In this document: in pieces, positions 8,200-15,592 of the stretch
Numbering within the stretch: position 1 is the first letter of the stretch
Layout of the letters: every line of letters starts with the position of its first letter
From: Flavobacterium piscisymbiosum
Lineage (GTDB): Bacteria; Bacteroidota; Bacteroidia; Flavobacteriales; Flavobacteriaceae
NCBI RefSeq assembly: GCF_020905295.1
Contig: NZ_JAJJMM010000001.1
Coordinates: forward strand, 620,001 to 684,000
DNA: 64,000 nt
Direction of reading: 5' to 3'
Made by a program: the position numbers and the translations under genes
Notes under the pieces: model-generated
Seen by the model: only the letters and a program-made list of their open reading frames with translations
Told to the model about the DNA's origin: nothing
Databases searched by the model: none

Positions 8200-9345
8200 C
8201 TAAAATCTATCAATCGCTTCTTGTACTTTTTCTTCTTTCACACACAACGAGAATCTAATGTATCCTTCACCATTACTTCCGAAGATTGTTCCCGGTGTGA
8301 TAAAAATGTGTTTCTCGTATAATATTTCGTCAATGAACTTCTCTGATGATTCGATTCCTTCCGGAAGTTTTGCCCAAACAAAAAGCCCAACTCCTTCTTT
8401 ATAAACTTTACAGCCTAATTTTTCTGCTAGTTTTTCTGTTAATTCTCTGCGGCGTCTGTAAATTTTGTTTTGATCTTCAAACCAGGATTTATCACAGTTT
8501 AAAGCTGCAACTGCACCTTTCTGAATTCCGTAAAACATTCCGCTGTCCATGTTGCTTTTTACTTTTAGGATTGCATCGATAATTTCAGGATTTCCTAAAA
8601 CCATTCCAACTCTCCAGCCTGCCATATTGAACGTTTTACTAAGAGAATTTAATTCTAAAGCCACATCTTTTGCACCTTCAATCTGCAATAAACTCATCGG
8701 ATTATCATTCAAAACAAAACTATACGGATTATCATTTACCAATAATATGTTGTGTTTTTTAGCAAAAGCAACCAATTTTTCAAATAACGCTAAACTTCCT
8801 CTCGCTCCTGTTGGCATGTGCGGATAACCCAGCCACATAATTTTAACTTTTGAAAGATCCAGTTTTTCTAAAGCTTCAAAATCCGGTTCCCAGGCATTAG
8901 CTTCTTTCAGATCATAATAAACCGGAACCGCTCCAACTAAATTAGTTACCGAAGTATACGTTGGATAACCCGGGTTCGGAATTAAAACGTGATCGCCTTC
9001 ATTTAAAAAGGCTAACGAAATATGCATAATCCCTTCTTTTGACCCCATTAAAGGCAAAATCTCATTTTCTGGATTTAACGCAACACCAAACTGATCTTGA
9101 TAGAAATCTGCCATCCCTTTTCTCAATTCCGGTAATCCCTGATAGCTTTGATAACCATGCCCGTTTTCATCTTGAATTGCTGCGGCAACCGCTTCAATTA
9201 CTGCTTTAGACGGACTCAAATCAGGGCTTCCTATTGCCATACTGATAATCGGTTTTCCCTCAGACATTAGCTGTCTCACTTCTCTCAATTTTGATGAGAA
9301 GTAGTATTCCTTAACTATGTCTAATCGTTTTGCTGTTGTAATCAT
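8200..9345 (-). CDS. Fold-type I aminotransferase, probably aromatic
   Basis: A PLP enzyme that probably makes phenylalanine and tyrosine from their keto acids, given its place between pheA and tyrA. 381 residues. The PLP lysine is K237 in NSLSKTFNMAGWRVG. D205 and Y208 (NDNPYSF) match the residues that hold the pyridine ring, and an arginine in YIRFSLCV near the C-terminus matches the carboxylate binder. One odd point: the usual NPTG motif reads HMPTG, with Met177 where most class I/II aminotransferases have the PLP-contacting Asn. Substrate preference cannot be read from sequence alone. Confidence 0.88.
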   Translation of the reverse strand: MITTAKRLDIVKEYYFSSKLREVRQLMSEGKPIISMAIGSPDLSPSKAVIEAVAAAIQDENGHGYQSYQGLPELRKGMADFYQDQFGVALNPENEILPLMGSKEGIMHISLAFLNEGDHVLIPNPGYPTYTSVTNLVGAVPVYYDLKEANAWEPDFEALEKLDLSKVKIMWLGYPHMPTGARGSLALFEKLVAFAKKHNILLVNDNPYSFVLNDNPMSLLQIEGAKDVALELNSLSKTFNMAGWRVGMVLGNPEIIDAILKVKSNMDSGMFYGIQKGAVAALNCDKSWFEDQNKIYRRRRELTEKLAEKLGCKVYKEGVGLFVWAKLPEGIESSEKFIDEILYEKHIFITPGTIFGSNGEGYIRFSLCVKEEKVQEAIDRF

Positions 9346-9410
9346 GATTTATATTTATATTTTGCTTTACGCTTTACGCTGTAAGCTTTATGCTTTTTCT
9401 CTTTTTGACT

Positions 9411-9478
9411 TGTCACCCTGAGCGAAGTCGAAGGGCTTTCCAATTGGAACGTGGGCTTCGACTTCGCTCAGCCTGACA
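9411..9478. repeat. 68-bp imperfect inverted repeat, copy B
   Basis: Nearly identical to copy A at 8081-8148 (aagggctttcc here, aagggcgctcc there). It lies in the gap between pheA and the aminotransferase gene, preceded at 9362-9395 by a degenerate run of gctttacgct/gtaagcttta, itself a common kind of intergenic filler in flavobacteria. Confidence 0.85.
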
Positions 9479-9527
9479 ATCTAAAATCTTAATTCGTTAA
9501 TCTTCAATCTAAAATCACTTTGCAACT

Positions 9528-10367
9528 TTAAGACTGACTCAAAGGTTTCGTATTTTTATATTCTCCCAAAACCTTTAAATATTCTGCCATTATATTTAGT
9601 AGCGATTTAGCTTTTGCAAAATCTTCGTATTTCTCAAATGTCACATCTACGAAAAATGAATATTTCCAAGGCGTTTCAATTTTTGGAAGCGATTGAATTT
9701 TCGTTAAATTCAATTTGCAATCACTCATTACATTCAAAACCGCTGCCAAACTTCCTCTTTTGTGATCCAATTCAAATTTGATGGATGCTCTGTTGATTTC
9801 GTTTTCCGGCAAAAATGAATTTTGCTTTTTGATAATCACAAAACGAGTCATGTTGTTTTTGATCGTTTGAATTTCCGGCGCAATGATTTCCAAATCATAC
9901 ATTTCCGAAGCTACCTTACTTGCTATTGCAGCAATTCCGGTTAATTGTTTTTCCTGAATTCTTCTTGCCGTTTCTGCTGTATCTTTATCTTCAACCAATT
10001 TGATGTTTGGATATTGTTTCAAAAAATCCATGCATTGTAATAATGCCATTGGGTGCGAATGAACTTCTTTTATATCTTCAATTTTTTGACCTTTTAAAGT
10101 CATTAAATTTTGGTGAATGCTTAAATAATGCTCTCCAATTATGTGTAAATTATTCTTATCAATCAAAGCATAATTCGGAATAATTGGCCCGGCGATCGAA
10201 TTTTCTATCGCCATTACTGCCTGATCTGATTTTCCTGAAAGCAGGCTGTCAACCAATTCTTCAAAAGACAAACATTCATCAATAGCCACATTTTCAGAGA
10301 AATACTCTTTTACAACCTGATGATGAAAAGAACCTTTAATACCTTGTATTGCAATTTTAGTTGTCAT
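9528..10367 (-). CDS. pheA: Prephenate dehydratase
   Basis: Converts prephenate to phenylpyruvate for phenylalanine synthesis. 279 residues. The catalytic domain spans about 1-180, with the TRF motif (NMTRFVII near 168-175) holding the catalytic threonine. A regulatory ACT domain follows (about 190-279; GSLAAVLNVMSDCKLNLTKI), the usual site of phenylalanine inhibition. No mutase is fused; that activity is on the last gene of the operon. It is the first structural gene after a Phe/Tyr-rich leader peptide and terminator, whose T-tract ends only 6 bases before the ATG. Confidence 0.94.
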   Translation of the reverse strand: MTTKIAIQGIKGSFHHQVVKEYFSENVAIDECLSFEELVDSLLSGKSDQAVMAIENSIAGPIIPNYALIDKNNLHIIGEHYLSIHQNLMTLKGQKIEDIKEVHSHPMALLQCMDFLKQYPNIKLVEDKDTAETARRIQEKQLTGIAAIASKVASEMYDLEIIAPEIQTIKNNMTRFVIIKKQNSFLPENEINRASIKFELDHKRGSLAAVLNVMSDCKLNLTKIQSLPKIETPWKYSFFVDVTFEKYEDFAKAKSLLNIMAEYLKVLGEYKNTKPLSQS

Positions 10368-10373
10368 ATATTC

Positions 10374-10402
10374 AAAAAAAAATCCTGATTTTCATCAGGA
10401 TT
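10374..10402 (-). terminator. Attenuator terminator directly upstream of pheA
   Basis: On the minus strand AATCCTGAT and ATCAGGATT form a perfect 9-bp stem with a GAAA loop (10381-10402), followed by a run of seven T (10374-10380). The pheA ATG begins at 10367. A terminator here can only act on transcripts entering pheA. The 5' arm, in the segment ACAATCCT (10397-10404), can instead pair with AGGATTGT (10450-10457) inside the leader peptide gene, giving a mutually exclusive antiterminator. Confidence 0.85.
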
Positions 10403-10434
10403 GTATATTAGTTTTATTTGTCTTTTAAATTTTC

Positions 10435-10515
10435 TCAAATAACCATAGCACAATCCTCACTTCTACTAAAGAAGAAATAAAAAGAGTTGCTAAAATAAAA
10501 ACGGTTATTAGACAT
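10435..10515 (-). CDS. Phe/Tyr-rich leader peptide of the pheA operon
   Basis: A 26-codon frame, ATG at 10513-10515 and TGA at 10435-10437. Codons 5-16 read RFYFSNSFYFFF, so 6 Phe and 2 Tyr fall within 12 codons, just upstream of Phe and Tyr synthesis genes. Codons 20-23 contain the AGGATTGT that can pair with the 5' arm of the terminator. This is the standard layout of ribosome-mediated attenuation. A ribosome stalled for charged tRNA-Phe or tRNA-Tyr leaves the antiterminator strand free; a ribosome reaching the stop codon covers it. Whether the peptide is made is not shown by sequence. Confidence 0.8.
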   Translation of the reverse strand: MSNNRFYFSNSFYFFFSRSEDCAMVI

Positions 10516-10544
10516 TTTGTTTGTGTTTTTCAATAAATTCTCTG

Positions 10545-10575
10545 CGAATGTATAAATTAATTTCAGTGCACCAAA
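10545..10575 (-). promoter_or_regulatory. Predicted promoter of the pheA leader
   Basis: On the minus strand TTTG at 10572-10575 is followed after 19 bases by TACATTCG (10545-10552), one mismatch from the Bacteroidota -7 consensus TAnnTTTG. Transcription would start near 10538, about 23 bases before the leader peptide ATG. Confidence 0.55.
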
Positions 10576-10679
10576 AAAAATATTGCATTTTATGAAACAA
10601 AAAAGGATTTCTTAACAAATTTAGCAGGTTTTGTATGATAATATAAAAATACGAGCTTAAAATGAGATATTTACAATGG

Positions 10680-10745
10680 GTTTTTCTAAGATGCTAAGAT
10701 TCTGAGTTGCTAAGGTTCTAAGATTTTTTGCCACGAATTCACGAA
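10680..10745. repeat. CTAAGATGCTAAG-type degenerate repeat
   Basis: Several loose copies of tctaagatgctaag and ctaaggttctaag followed by ttgccacgaattcacgaatt. The same kind of run recurs at 13575-13608, 38343-38395, 38446-38480 and 42420-42462, always between genes. Confidence 0.6.
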
Positions 10746-10811
10746 TTAGCACAAATCATTCTGGCTTTGAATGTCAATTTCTCAAACTAAAAGGAATGTT
10801 TTTACTCCATC

Positions 10812-10915
10812 TTGTCATTTCGAGGAACGAGAAATCTCCGCAAGAAGCTCAACAAAGATTGGCGATTCTGCGAATGGAGTTACTTATGGAGATTTCTCGT
10901 TCCTCGAAATGACAA
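10812..10915. repeat. Inverted repeat with perfect 28-bp arms
   Basis: The arms at 10812-10839 and 10888-10915 are exact reverse complements over 28 bases (core CGAGGAACGAGAAATCTCC), separated by 48 bases. A degenerate relative lies at 56566-56666. It sits between the DUF1501 gene end and the pheA promoter, and could fold into a very stable hairpin on either strand. The rest of the 10576-10937 gap holds only AT-rich filler. Confidence 0.9.
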
Positions 10916-10937
10916 TATTGTGGACAGAAAATAAAAC

Positions 10938-12107
10938 TTAAGAAAACAACCCAGAAACCGGAGTATTCCTAATTCCAATTTTAGAGTAATCAAAATTCAT
11001 TTTCTCTTTTAATAAAGAAGCATAAACACTTCTAAAATCAATTTCGTATTTTAAATCGCCATTATCTAAATTCGCTAAATCAGGATTATTACCTAAAATT
11101 ATTCCTTTATTATTTCCTCCAATAATAAACATTGGCGCGGCAGTTCCGTGATCAGTTCCGTTGCCATTGTCTTTTACACGTCTTCCAAATTCTGAAAATA
11201 CCACAATTGTAACGTTTTGAAGCAATTGCGCTTGTTTTAAATCTTGATAAAAACTATACAATGCATCATTCAGATCTGTTAATTTTTTCTCATGAAGGGC
11301 GAGTTGATTATCATGCGTATCAAACCCTCCGAGTGAAGTGTAATATACTTTTGAGTTCAGGTTTCCTTTGATTAATCTTCCAATCCATTCCAGATTTTTA
11401 GACAAATCGGTTTTGGGATAACTGATTTCTGATTTGGATTTCGCTAAAGCTTTCTGAATTTCATCTGAACCTTCGGTAACTGAATTGGCTATTTTTCGAA
11501 CAAAATCTAATTGCGGATTATCTGATAAGGTTACATTTTCTTCTTTATCTGATTTTACTTTGAATCGGTTTGGATCTTTTACCGTTATTGAATTAGGTTC
11601 TAATCCTTTTAATGCGAGATTATCGATCGAATCCAGATTGATTCCAGCCGTTGCCTGATGTCCGTTGCATTGCAAATCAAGGTAACGCCCCAACCAGCCT
11701 TCGTTGATATACTTATTCGAATCAGCTGCAGTTTGCCAAATTTCCTGACTACGAAAATGAGATCGAATAGGTTCCGGATATCCAACATTCTGAATCACGG
11801 TTAAATCTCCGTTTTGCTGCATTTGAGCAAAATCTTTTAACGAGGGATGAAATGCCATTCCGTTATTTTTTCCGATGACTGCATCTTTATTCAAAGCAAT
11901 TTTAGTCCTTAAATCATAATACAAAGGATTATCGTATGGAATAAAAGTATTCAATCCGTCGTTTCCTCCATTCAACTGCACAAAGACGATACACTGCTCT
12001 CCGATTACCAAATTATTTTGTGTACCAAAAGCATGTAAAAAATCAGGAAGCACCAGCAATCCGCCAGTAAAAGTTCCTGTAAGCGTTAGAAAATTTCTTC
12101 TGTTCAT
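10938..12107 (-). CDS. DUF1501 family protein with Tat signal
   Basis: 389 residues. The N-terminus MNRRNFLTLTGTFTGG is a twin-arginine signal, so the protein is probably exported folded. The rest shows DUF1501 hallmarks: FVQLNGGNDGLNTFIPYD near 43-60, GFDTHDNQ near 262 and VVFSEFGRR near 305, reminiscent of the alkaline phosphatase/sulfatase superfamily. The substrate is unknown. It follows the DUF1800 gene by 12 bases on the same strand; this pair is commonly found together in Bacteroidota and Planctomycetes, so the products likely work together. Confidence 0.9.
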   Translation of the reverse strand: MNRRNFLTLTGTFTGGLLVLPDFLHAFGTQNNLVIGEQCIVFVQLNGGNDGLNTFIPYDNPLYYDLRTKIALNKDAVIGKNNGMAFHPSLKDFAQMQQNGDLTVIQNVGYPEPIRSHFRSQEIWQTAADSNKYINEGWLGRYLDLQCNGHQATAGINLDSIDNLALKGLEPNSITVKDPNRFKVKSDKEENVTLSDNPQLDFVRKIANSVTEGSDEIQKALAKSKSEISYPKTDLSKNLEWIGRLIKGNLNSKVYYTSLGGFDTHDNQLALHEKKLTDLNDALYSFYQDLKQAQLLQNVTIVVFSEFGRRVKDNGNGTDHGTAAPMFIIGGNNKGIILGNNPDLANLDNGDLKYEIDFRSVYASLLKEKMNFDYSKIGIRNTPVSGLFS

Positions 12108-12119
12108 AGCTGTAGCTTT

Positions 12120-13517
12120 CTAAATTAATTGATATTCGGGTAGTTTCGTGATGTAATCAAAGAGTCGTATTACGGCAAAATTGGCGTGCTCCTCTTTTGG
12201 ATCAAAATCATATTTCAGTAAATTCTCCATGTCTTTTTGCATCGAATCATTTACTTTGAATAATAATCGGTTCGATAATTCGGTAATAATGGTTTTGTTA
12301 TTTCCGTTAGGATCAAAATCTATTTTTACATCGATTTTCTCCAATTCTGTCTTTGGTTTGTCCGTATCCGAAGTCACTGTATTCAGCACTTTTCTGGTAA
12401 TGCTTCTTCCGCTGCAAAGCAAATCTGAGGTATTGTTGCGCTGCAAATAGATTTGTGAAGTTAGCCAGGAATTTCCGCCATCCCAACCTTTCACATTTAC
12501 CTGATTGTACAAATCCATTCCTTGTTGCTTCAGGAAAAACATAACCATTCCATCATCAAGATCATCAACATGCAATTCATCCAAAAGCTGTAAAATATAA
12601 ACCAACGGATCTTTGATTTTCGTTCCTGAAGTTTCTTTTTTATATTCTTCCGTAAAAATTTTAGTCAATAACGGTTCTATTTCAAACTTTACTTTTCTGA
12701 AATAATCGCCGTAATACCACACCAATTCTTCTGAAGGATTATCATAAATAAACCATTTTAGAATTTTTCTGGTAATGAGATACGGAATATTTTTTTGTTC
12801 GAAAATAATATCAACCAAATCATCCACTTTCCAGTTTCCCGTTTTTCCGAAATAGGTTTTATCGCTATTATCTTCTATATTTTTTCTGTAAACTGCGCCA
12901 TCATCTCCGTAATTTAATCCGGCCAGAGCTCTTGCACCTTCTTTGATATCGTTTTCAGAATAATTTCCAATGCCAATTGTGAATAATTCCAATAATTCAC
13001 GGCTTAGGTTTTCGTTGTATTTCCCTTTTTTATTATCGACATTATCCAGATATTTTACCATTGCATTCGATCTTACGATTTGCTTGGTAAGTTCTTTGAA
13101 ATTGCCAAAAGCATGTTCGCGCAAAATCATATTGTGCTGATAAATCCAGTAATTGACTTTTACTTTTTGGGTTGTAGAAACGAAATGATTGTGCCAGAAA
13201 CAAACCATATTTTCGCGTAACGGAAATTCATCATTCCGCATTTTAGAAATCCACCATTTTTTTAGTTCAACGGCAGAATAGATTTCTTTTTTGAGCGCTT
13301 TTTTCTTGAATTCAGAATCGGCGGTTTTGATAGATTCCCGCAATTCTTTAAGCTCAAGAAGCGTTTTAGGATCGTCATTTAAAAAAGCAGGAAGTTGTGT
13401 ATCAAATTTGGAATCATAGGAATGCTTTAGAAATTTTTCTAATCCTAGTTTCTCTATTTTATCGGATTCTTTTCCGGAAAAACCCAACCGTAACGACCAA
13501 AGATTGCTTTTTTTCAT
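12120..13517 (-). CDS. DUF1800 family protein
   Basis: 465 residues. Family features include FWHNHFVSTTQKV near 105, NLSRELLELFTIGIGNYSENDI near 168 and EGARALAGLNY. No signal peptide is evident, and the start is the first ATG after an AT-rich gap. It is transcribed just ahead of the DUF1501 gene. The family function is not established; the motif N-x-x-R-E-x-x-E-L-F-x-x-G is the signature I rely on. Confidence 0.9.
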   Translation of the reverse strand: MKKSNLWSLRLGFSGKESDKIEKLGLEKFLKHSYDSKFDTQLPAFLNDDPKTLLELKELRESIKTADSEFKKKALKKEIYSAVELKKWWISKMRNDEFPLRENMVCFWHNHFVSTTQKVKVNYWIYQHNMILREHAFGNFKELTKQIVRSNAMVKYLDNVDNKKGKYNENLSRELLELFTIGIGNYSENDIKEGARALAGLNYGDDGAVYRKNIEDNSDKTYFGKTGNWKVDDLVDIIFEQKNIPYLITRKILKWFIYDNPSEELVWYYGDYFRKVKFEIEPLLTKIFTEEYKKETSGTKIKDPLVYILQLLDELHVDDLDDGMVMFFLKQQGMDLYNQVNVKGWDGGNSWLTSQIYLQRNNTSDLLCSGRSITRKVLNTVTSDTDKPKTELEKIDVKIDFDPNGNNKTIITELSNRLLFKVNDSMQKDMENLLKYDFDPKEEHANFAVIRLFDYITKLPEYQLI

Positions 13518-13688
13518 AACACAGGAATTTGTTTAGCAATAAGACTCGACTTTTTCTTAAAGGTTTAATTTGAGAAAGGGTCTGAGGTTCTTAGATACTA
13601 AGGTGCTAAGTTTTAAAATCTTTGGTATTAATTAGAACGTGGATTTTTTGGGGATATTGTTTATTTTATATTCAACAATCATAATTAA

Positions 13689-13767
13689 ACATAGCCTGTG
13701 GTTTCAACCACGGGAAACATATTAGAGAAATGCATTGTGTTCCCGTGGTTGAAACCACGGGCTATGT
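13689..13767. repeat. Inverted repeat with 28-bp arms at the end of a small gene
   Basis: Arms at 13689-13716 and 13740-13767 match as reverse complements at 27 of 28 positions (core GGTTTCAACCACGGGAA). The right arm overlaps the stop codon of the 89-codon gene that ends at 13762. It could act as a terminator or mRNA-stabilising hairpin for that gene. Confidence 0.9.
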
Positions 13768-14031
13768 TATAAGAAATTCATCTATGAATTCTTTCTTTTC
13801 ATCAACATAAAGAAAATAGTTACCTGTCTTTTTTTGATCTTTAAAAAGCTCTAATTTAATCTCTATACAGGGTGTTGGAATAAAATCATGATCTACTAAA
13901 ATCGAAATGGATTTTGAAATGATTTTATCAAAATCAATATCTAACTCAATAGAATCTATTTTCTTCAAATAGTTATTAGCTAGATTATAATATAAATCTT
14001 TATCTTGAATAATATTTAAATGTTTTTGCAT
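13762..14031 (-). CDS. Hypothetical protein, 89 residues
   Basis: Not recognised. A small, charged, soluble protein rich in Asp, Lys and Ile, without signal peptide or membrane segment. Its start overlaps nothing and lies 1 base after the stop of the 126-codon gene upstream, so the two are probably one transcript. The stop lies inside a long inverted repeat. It belongs to an accessory islet between the DUF1800 gene and dinD. Confidence 0.6.
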   Translation of the reverse strand: MQKHLNIIQDKDLYYNLANNYLKKIDSIELDIDFDKIISKSISILVDHDFIPTPCIEIKLELFKDQKKTGNYFLYVDEKKEFIDEFLIT

Positions 14032-14032
14032 G

Positions 14033-14413
14033 TCAATTCTTTATTTTTTTCCAATAATGATGGGATTTCTCAATATCGTCAATTAGAAAAGCTATTCTTT
14101 TATTATTGACTTTGATAAATTTCATTGGTTGTCTATTTTCATTATCATGAAGCAATAAGGTATCTCCTGACATTTTCCACTTTCCGTATTCATCATTAGA
14201 TTTCCTTAAAACATTTTTCCGAGCCATTTTTCTCGAATTGTATTGTTGTTCTAAGAGTCTATAACTATAATCATCTCGTAAATACAAAACACTGACTCCA
14301 TAAAAATAACCAATTGTAGGATAAGAATCGTAACTTATTCTATAAACAATATCTCTTTTTTGAGCGTAGCAAGTACTAATTGAAAGAAACATAAATATCA
14401 TTATTTTTTTCAT
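14033..14413 (-). CDS. Hypothetical secreted protein, 126 residues
   Basis: Not recognised. Residues 1-17 (MKKIMIFMFLSISTCYA then QKRD) form a signal peptide with a likely signal peptidase I site. The rest is basic and beta-prone, with many tyrosines (YRISYDSYPTIGYFYGVSVLYL) and a closing segment WKMSGDTLLLHDNENRQPMKF that looks like an extracellular beta domain. It is coupled to the 89-codon gene downstream. It lies next to the 14433-14520 repeat. Confidence 0.6.
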   Translation of the reverse strand: MKKIMIFMFLSISTCYAQKRDIVYRISYDSYPTIGYFYGVSVLYLRDDYSYRLLEQQYNSRKMARKNVLRKSNDEYGKWKMSGDTLLLHDNENRQPMKFIKVNNKRIAFLIDDIEKSHHYWKKIKN

Positions 14414-14432
14414 AATTTTCTATTGAATAATG

Positions 14433-14520
14433 ACTAGCCCCGATTGAAGTGGAAATCCTTTTGTGCCGGCGTTCGGCACAAAAGATTGTAACGAAAAGCG
14501 GGAAATAGCTCCTAAAAAAA
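14433..14520. repeat. CTAGCCCCGAT..AGCTCCT intergenic repeat with variable hairpin
   Basis: Begins CTAGCCCCGATTGAAGTGG and ends GCGGGAAATAGCTCCT. In the middle GTGCCG and CGGCAC form a hairpin flanked by CCTTTT and AAAAG. The copy at 56700-56800 keeps both outer parts but has a different central palindrome, and 8007-8038 is a left-end fragment. This is a repetitive element whose hairpin tip varies. Confidence 0.8.
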
Positions 14521-14618
14521 ACAAAAGCAGCTATCATTATAATAACTACTTTCTAATTTTTAAATTGATTATTTACAAGAAATCATCCAAATTTAGATCT
14601 AAATTAATTCCATGCAGA

Positions 14619-15461
14619 TTAAGACAATTTATCAGGATTCTTTTCAATACTTTTAGTTTCTGAATTAACTCTTCTCTCTAACTTTTTTATATCTTCTTCT
14701 GCTGGTAAATTCTCAGGGATAATTTCTCTATCTAATAGTAATTTACGAACTCCTTTATTATTCTTAACATGTTCAGAAGAAATACTTGATTCATTGGACA
14801 AACCTTTATCTTTTGTATTAAAAACTGTAATTTCAGCAGCAAAATCTTTAGCCTTAATAACAATAGTAGGTAAAAAATCTGCAAGAGGTCTGCTTTCCGG
14901 AACTCCTAACTTCTTTTTCATCTGCAATGTATTTTTGCCTCCAAAAAGTGCCTGATCTCCTTTACTTCTAATAATTCCAAAATCCTTGTCATTACCCGTT
15001 TTTTCAAAAATAAGTTCTGACAATTCTTTTTCAGATGAAGTTAATTTCTGCCTTGCATTTAATCTTTCCCAATCATCAATTCGTTTAGCAATCTCTTCAA
15101 ACTTTCTTGTTTGTATAGCAAAATAATTTTGCGCAAAAGCAATTTGCTCTTTTCTAGGATCTCCGTTTTGGGCTATAAGATAACAAGCATATCTTGTAAG
15201 CATTATGTCATCAATCTCCCTTTCTGTACCAGAACCAATTACAACCTTTTTGTTGACATCAACAAAATGGTCTAAAACTAAATGACCTGTAATTTCACAA
15301 GAAGTTTTAGCCTTTAAAATCACCTTATTAAAATTTCGCCATTCAGAATATCCTAATAGATGCTGAATATCTCTTGCAAACCAAAATTCTATACCTGCTT
15401 CTGTCTTTTGAGAATAATCTTCAAATTCGGTAGTCAAACTTTTTATTAATTCATTTTTCAT
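14619..15461 (-). CDS. dinD: DinD-like DNA-damage-inducible protein
   Basis: 280 residues, close to the 274 of the E. coli protein. It begins with a BRO-N-like domain (GIEFWFARDIQHLLGYSEWRNF near 24-45, then IDDIMLTRYACYLIAQNGDPRK) and continues with the DinD-specific AFAQNYFAIQTRKFE and DQALFGGKNTLQMKKKLG. E. coli DinD is a LexA-regulated inhibitor of RecA filaments; the role here is inferred. The gene is patchily distributed in bacteria, and its position among repeats and orphans suggests horizontal gain. Its mRNA would begin with the hairpin that can also end nrdA. Confidence 0.88.
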   Translation of the reverse strand: MKNELIKSLTTEFEDYSQKTEAGIEFWFARDIQHLLGYSEWRNFNKVILKAKTSCEITGHLVLDHFVDVNKKVVIGSGTEREIDDIMLTRYACYLIAQNGDPRKEQIAFAQNYFAIQTRKFEEIAKRIDDWERLNARQKLTSSEKELSELIFEKTGNDKDFGIIRSKGDQALFGGKNTLQMKKKLGVPESRPLADFLPTIVIKAKDFAAEITVFNTKDKGLSNESSISSEHVKNNKGVRKLLLDREIIPENLPAEEDIKKLERRVNSETKSIEKNPDKLS

Positions 15462-15478
15462 GTAATTGCTTTTTTACT

Positions 15479-15523
15479 AAAAGAAAAGGGAGTTAAATTA
15501 CTTTAACTCCCTAATTCAAAATT
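15479..15523 (-). promoter_or_regulatory. Overlapping nrdA terminator and dinD promoter
   Basis: GGGAGTTAAA (15487-15496) and TTTAACTCCC (15501-15510) form a perfect 10-bp stem with a 4-base loop; on the minus strand it is followed by TTTTCTTTT, so it can end the nrdA transcript. A -7 element TAATTTTG lies at 15516-15523, placing a dinD start near 15509, on the first bases of the same stem. The TTTG at 15547-15550 is 23 bases upstream, slightly long for a -33 element. Confidence 0.6.
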
Positions 15524-15592
15524 ACATATTTTATTATTTATAAATACAAAAATTAAGATAATTCTTATAATTAAATATCAGGATCTCTAATA

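Noticed and set aside
14463..14663. Plus-strand open frame of 66 codons
   Set aside because: Its first part lies in the CTAGCCC-type repeat and the rest runs antisense to the end of dinD; composition is not protein-like.
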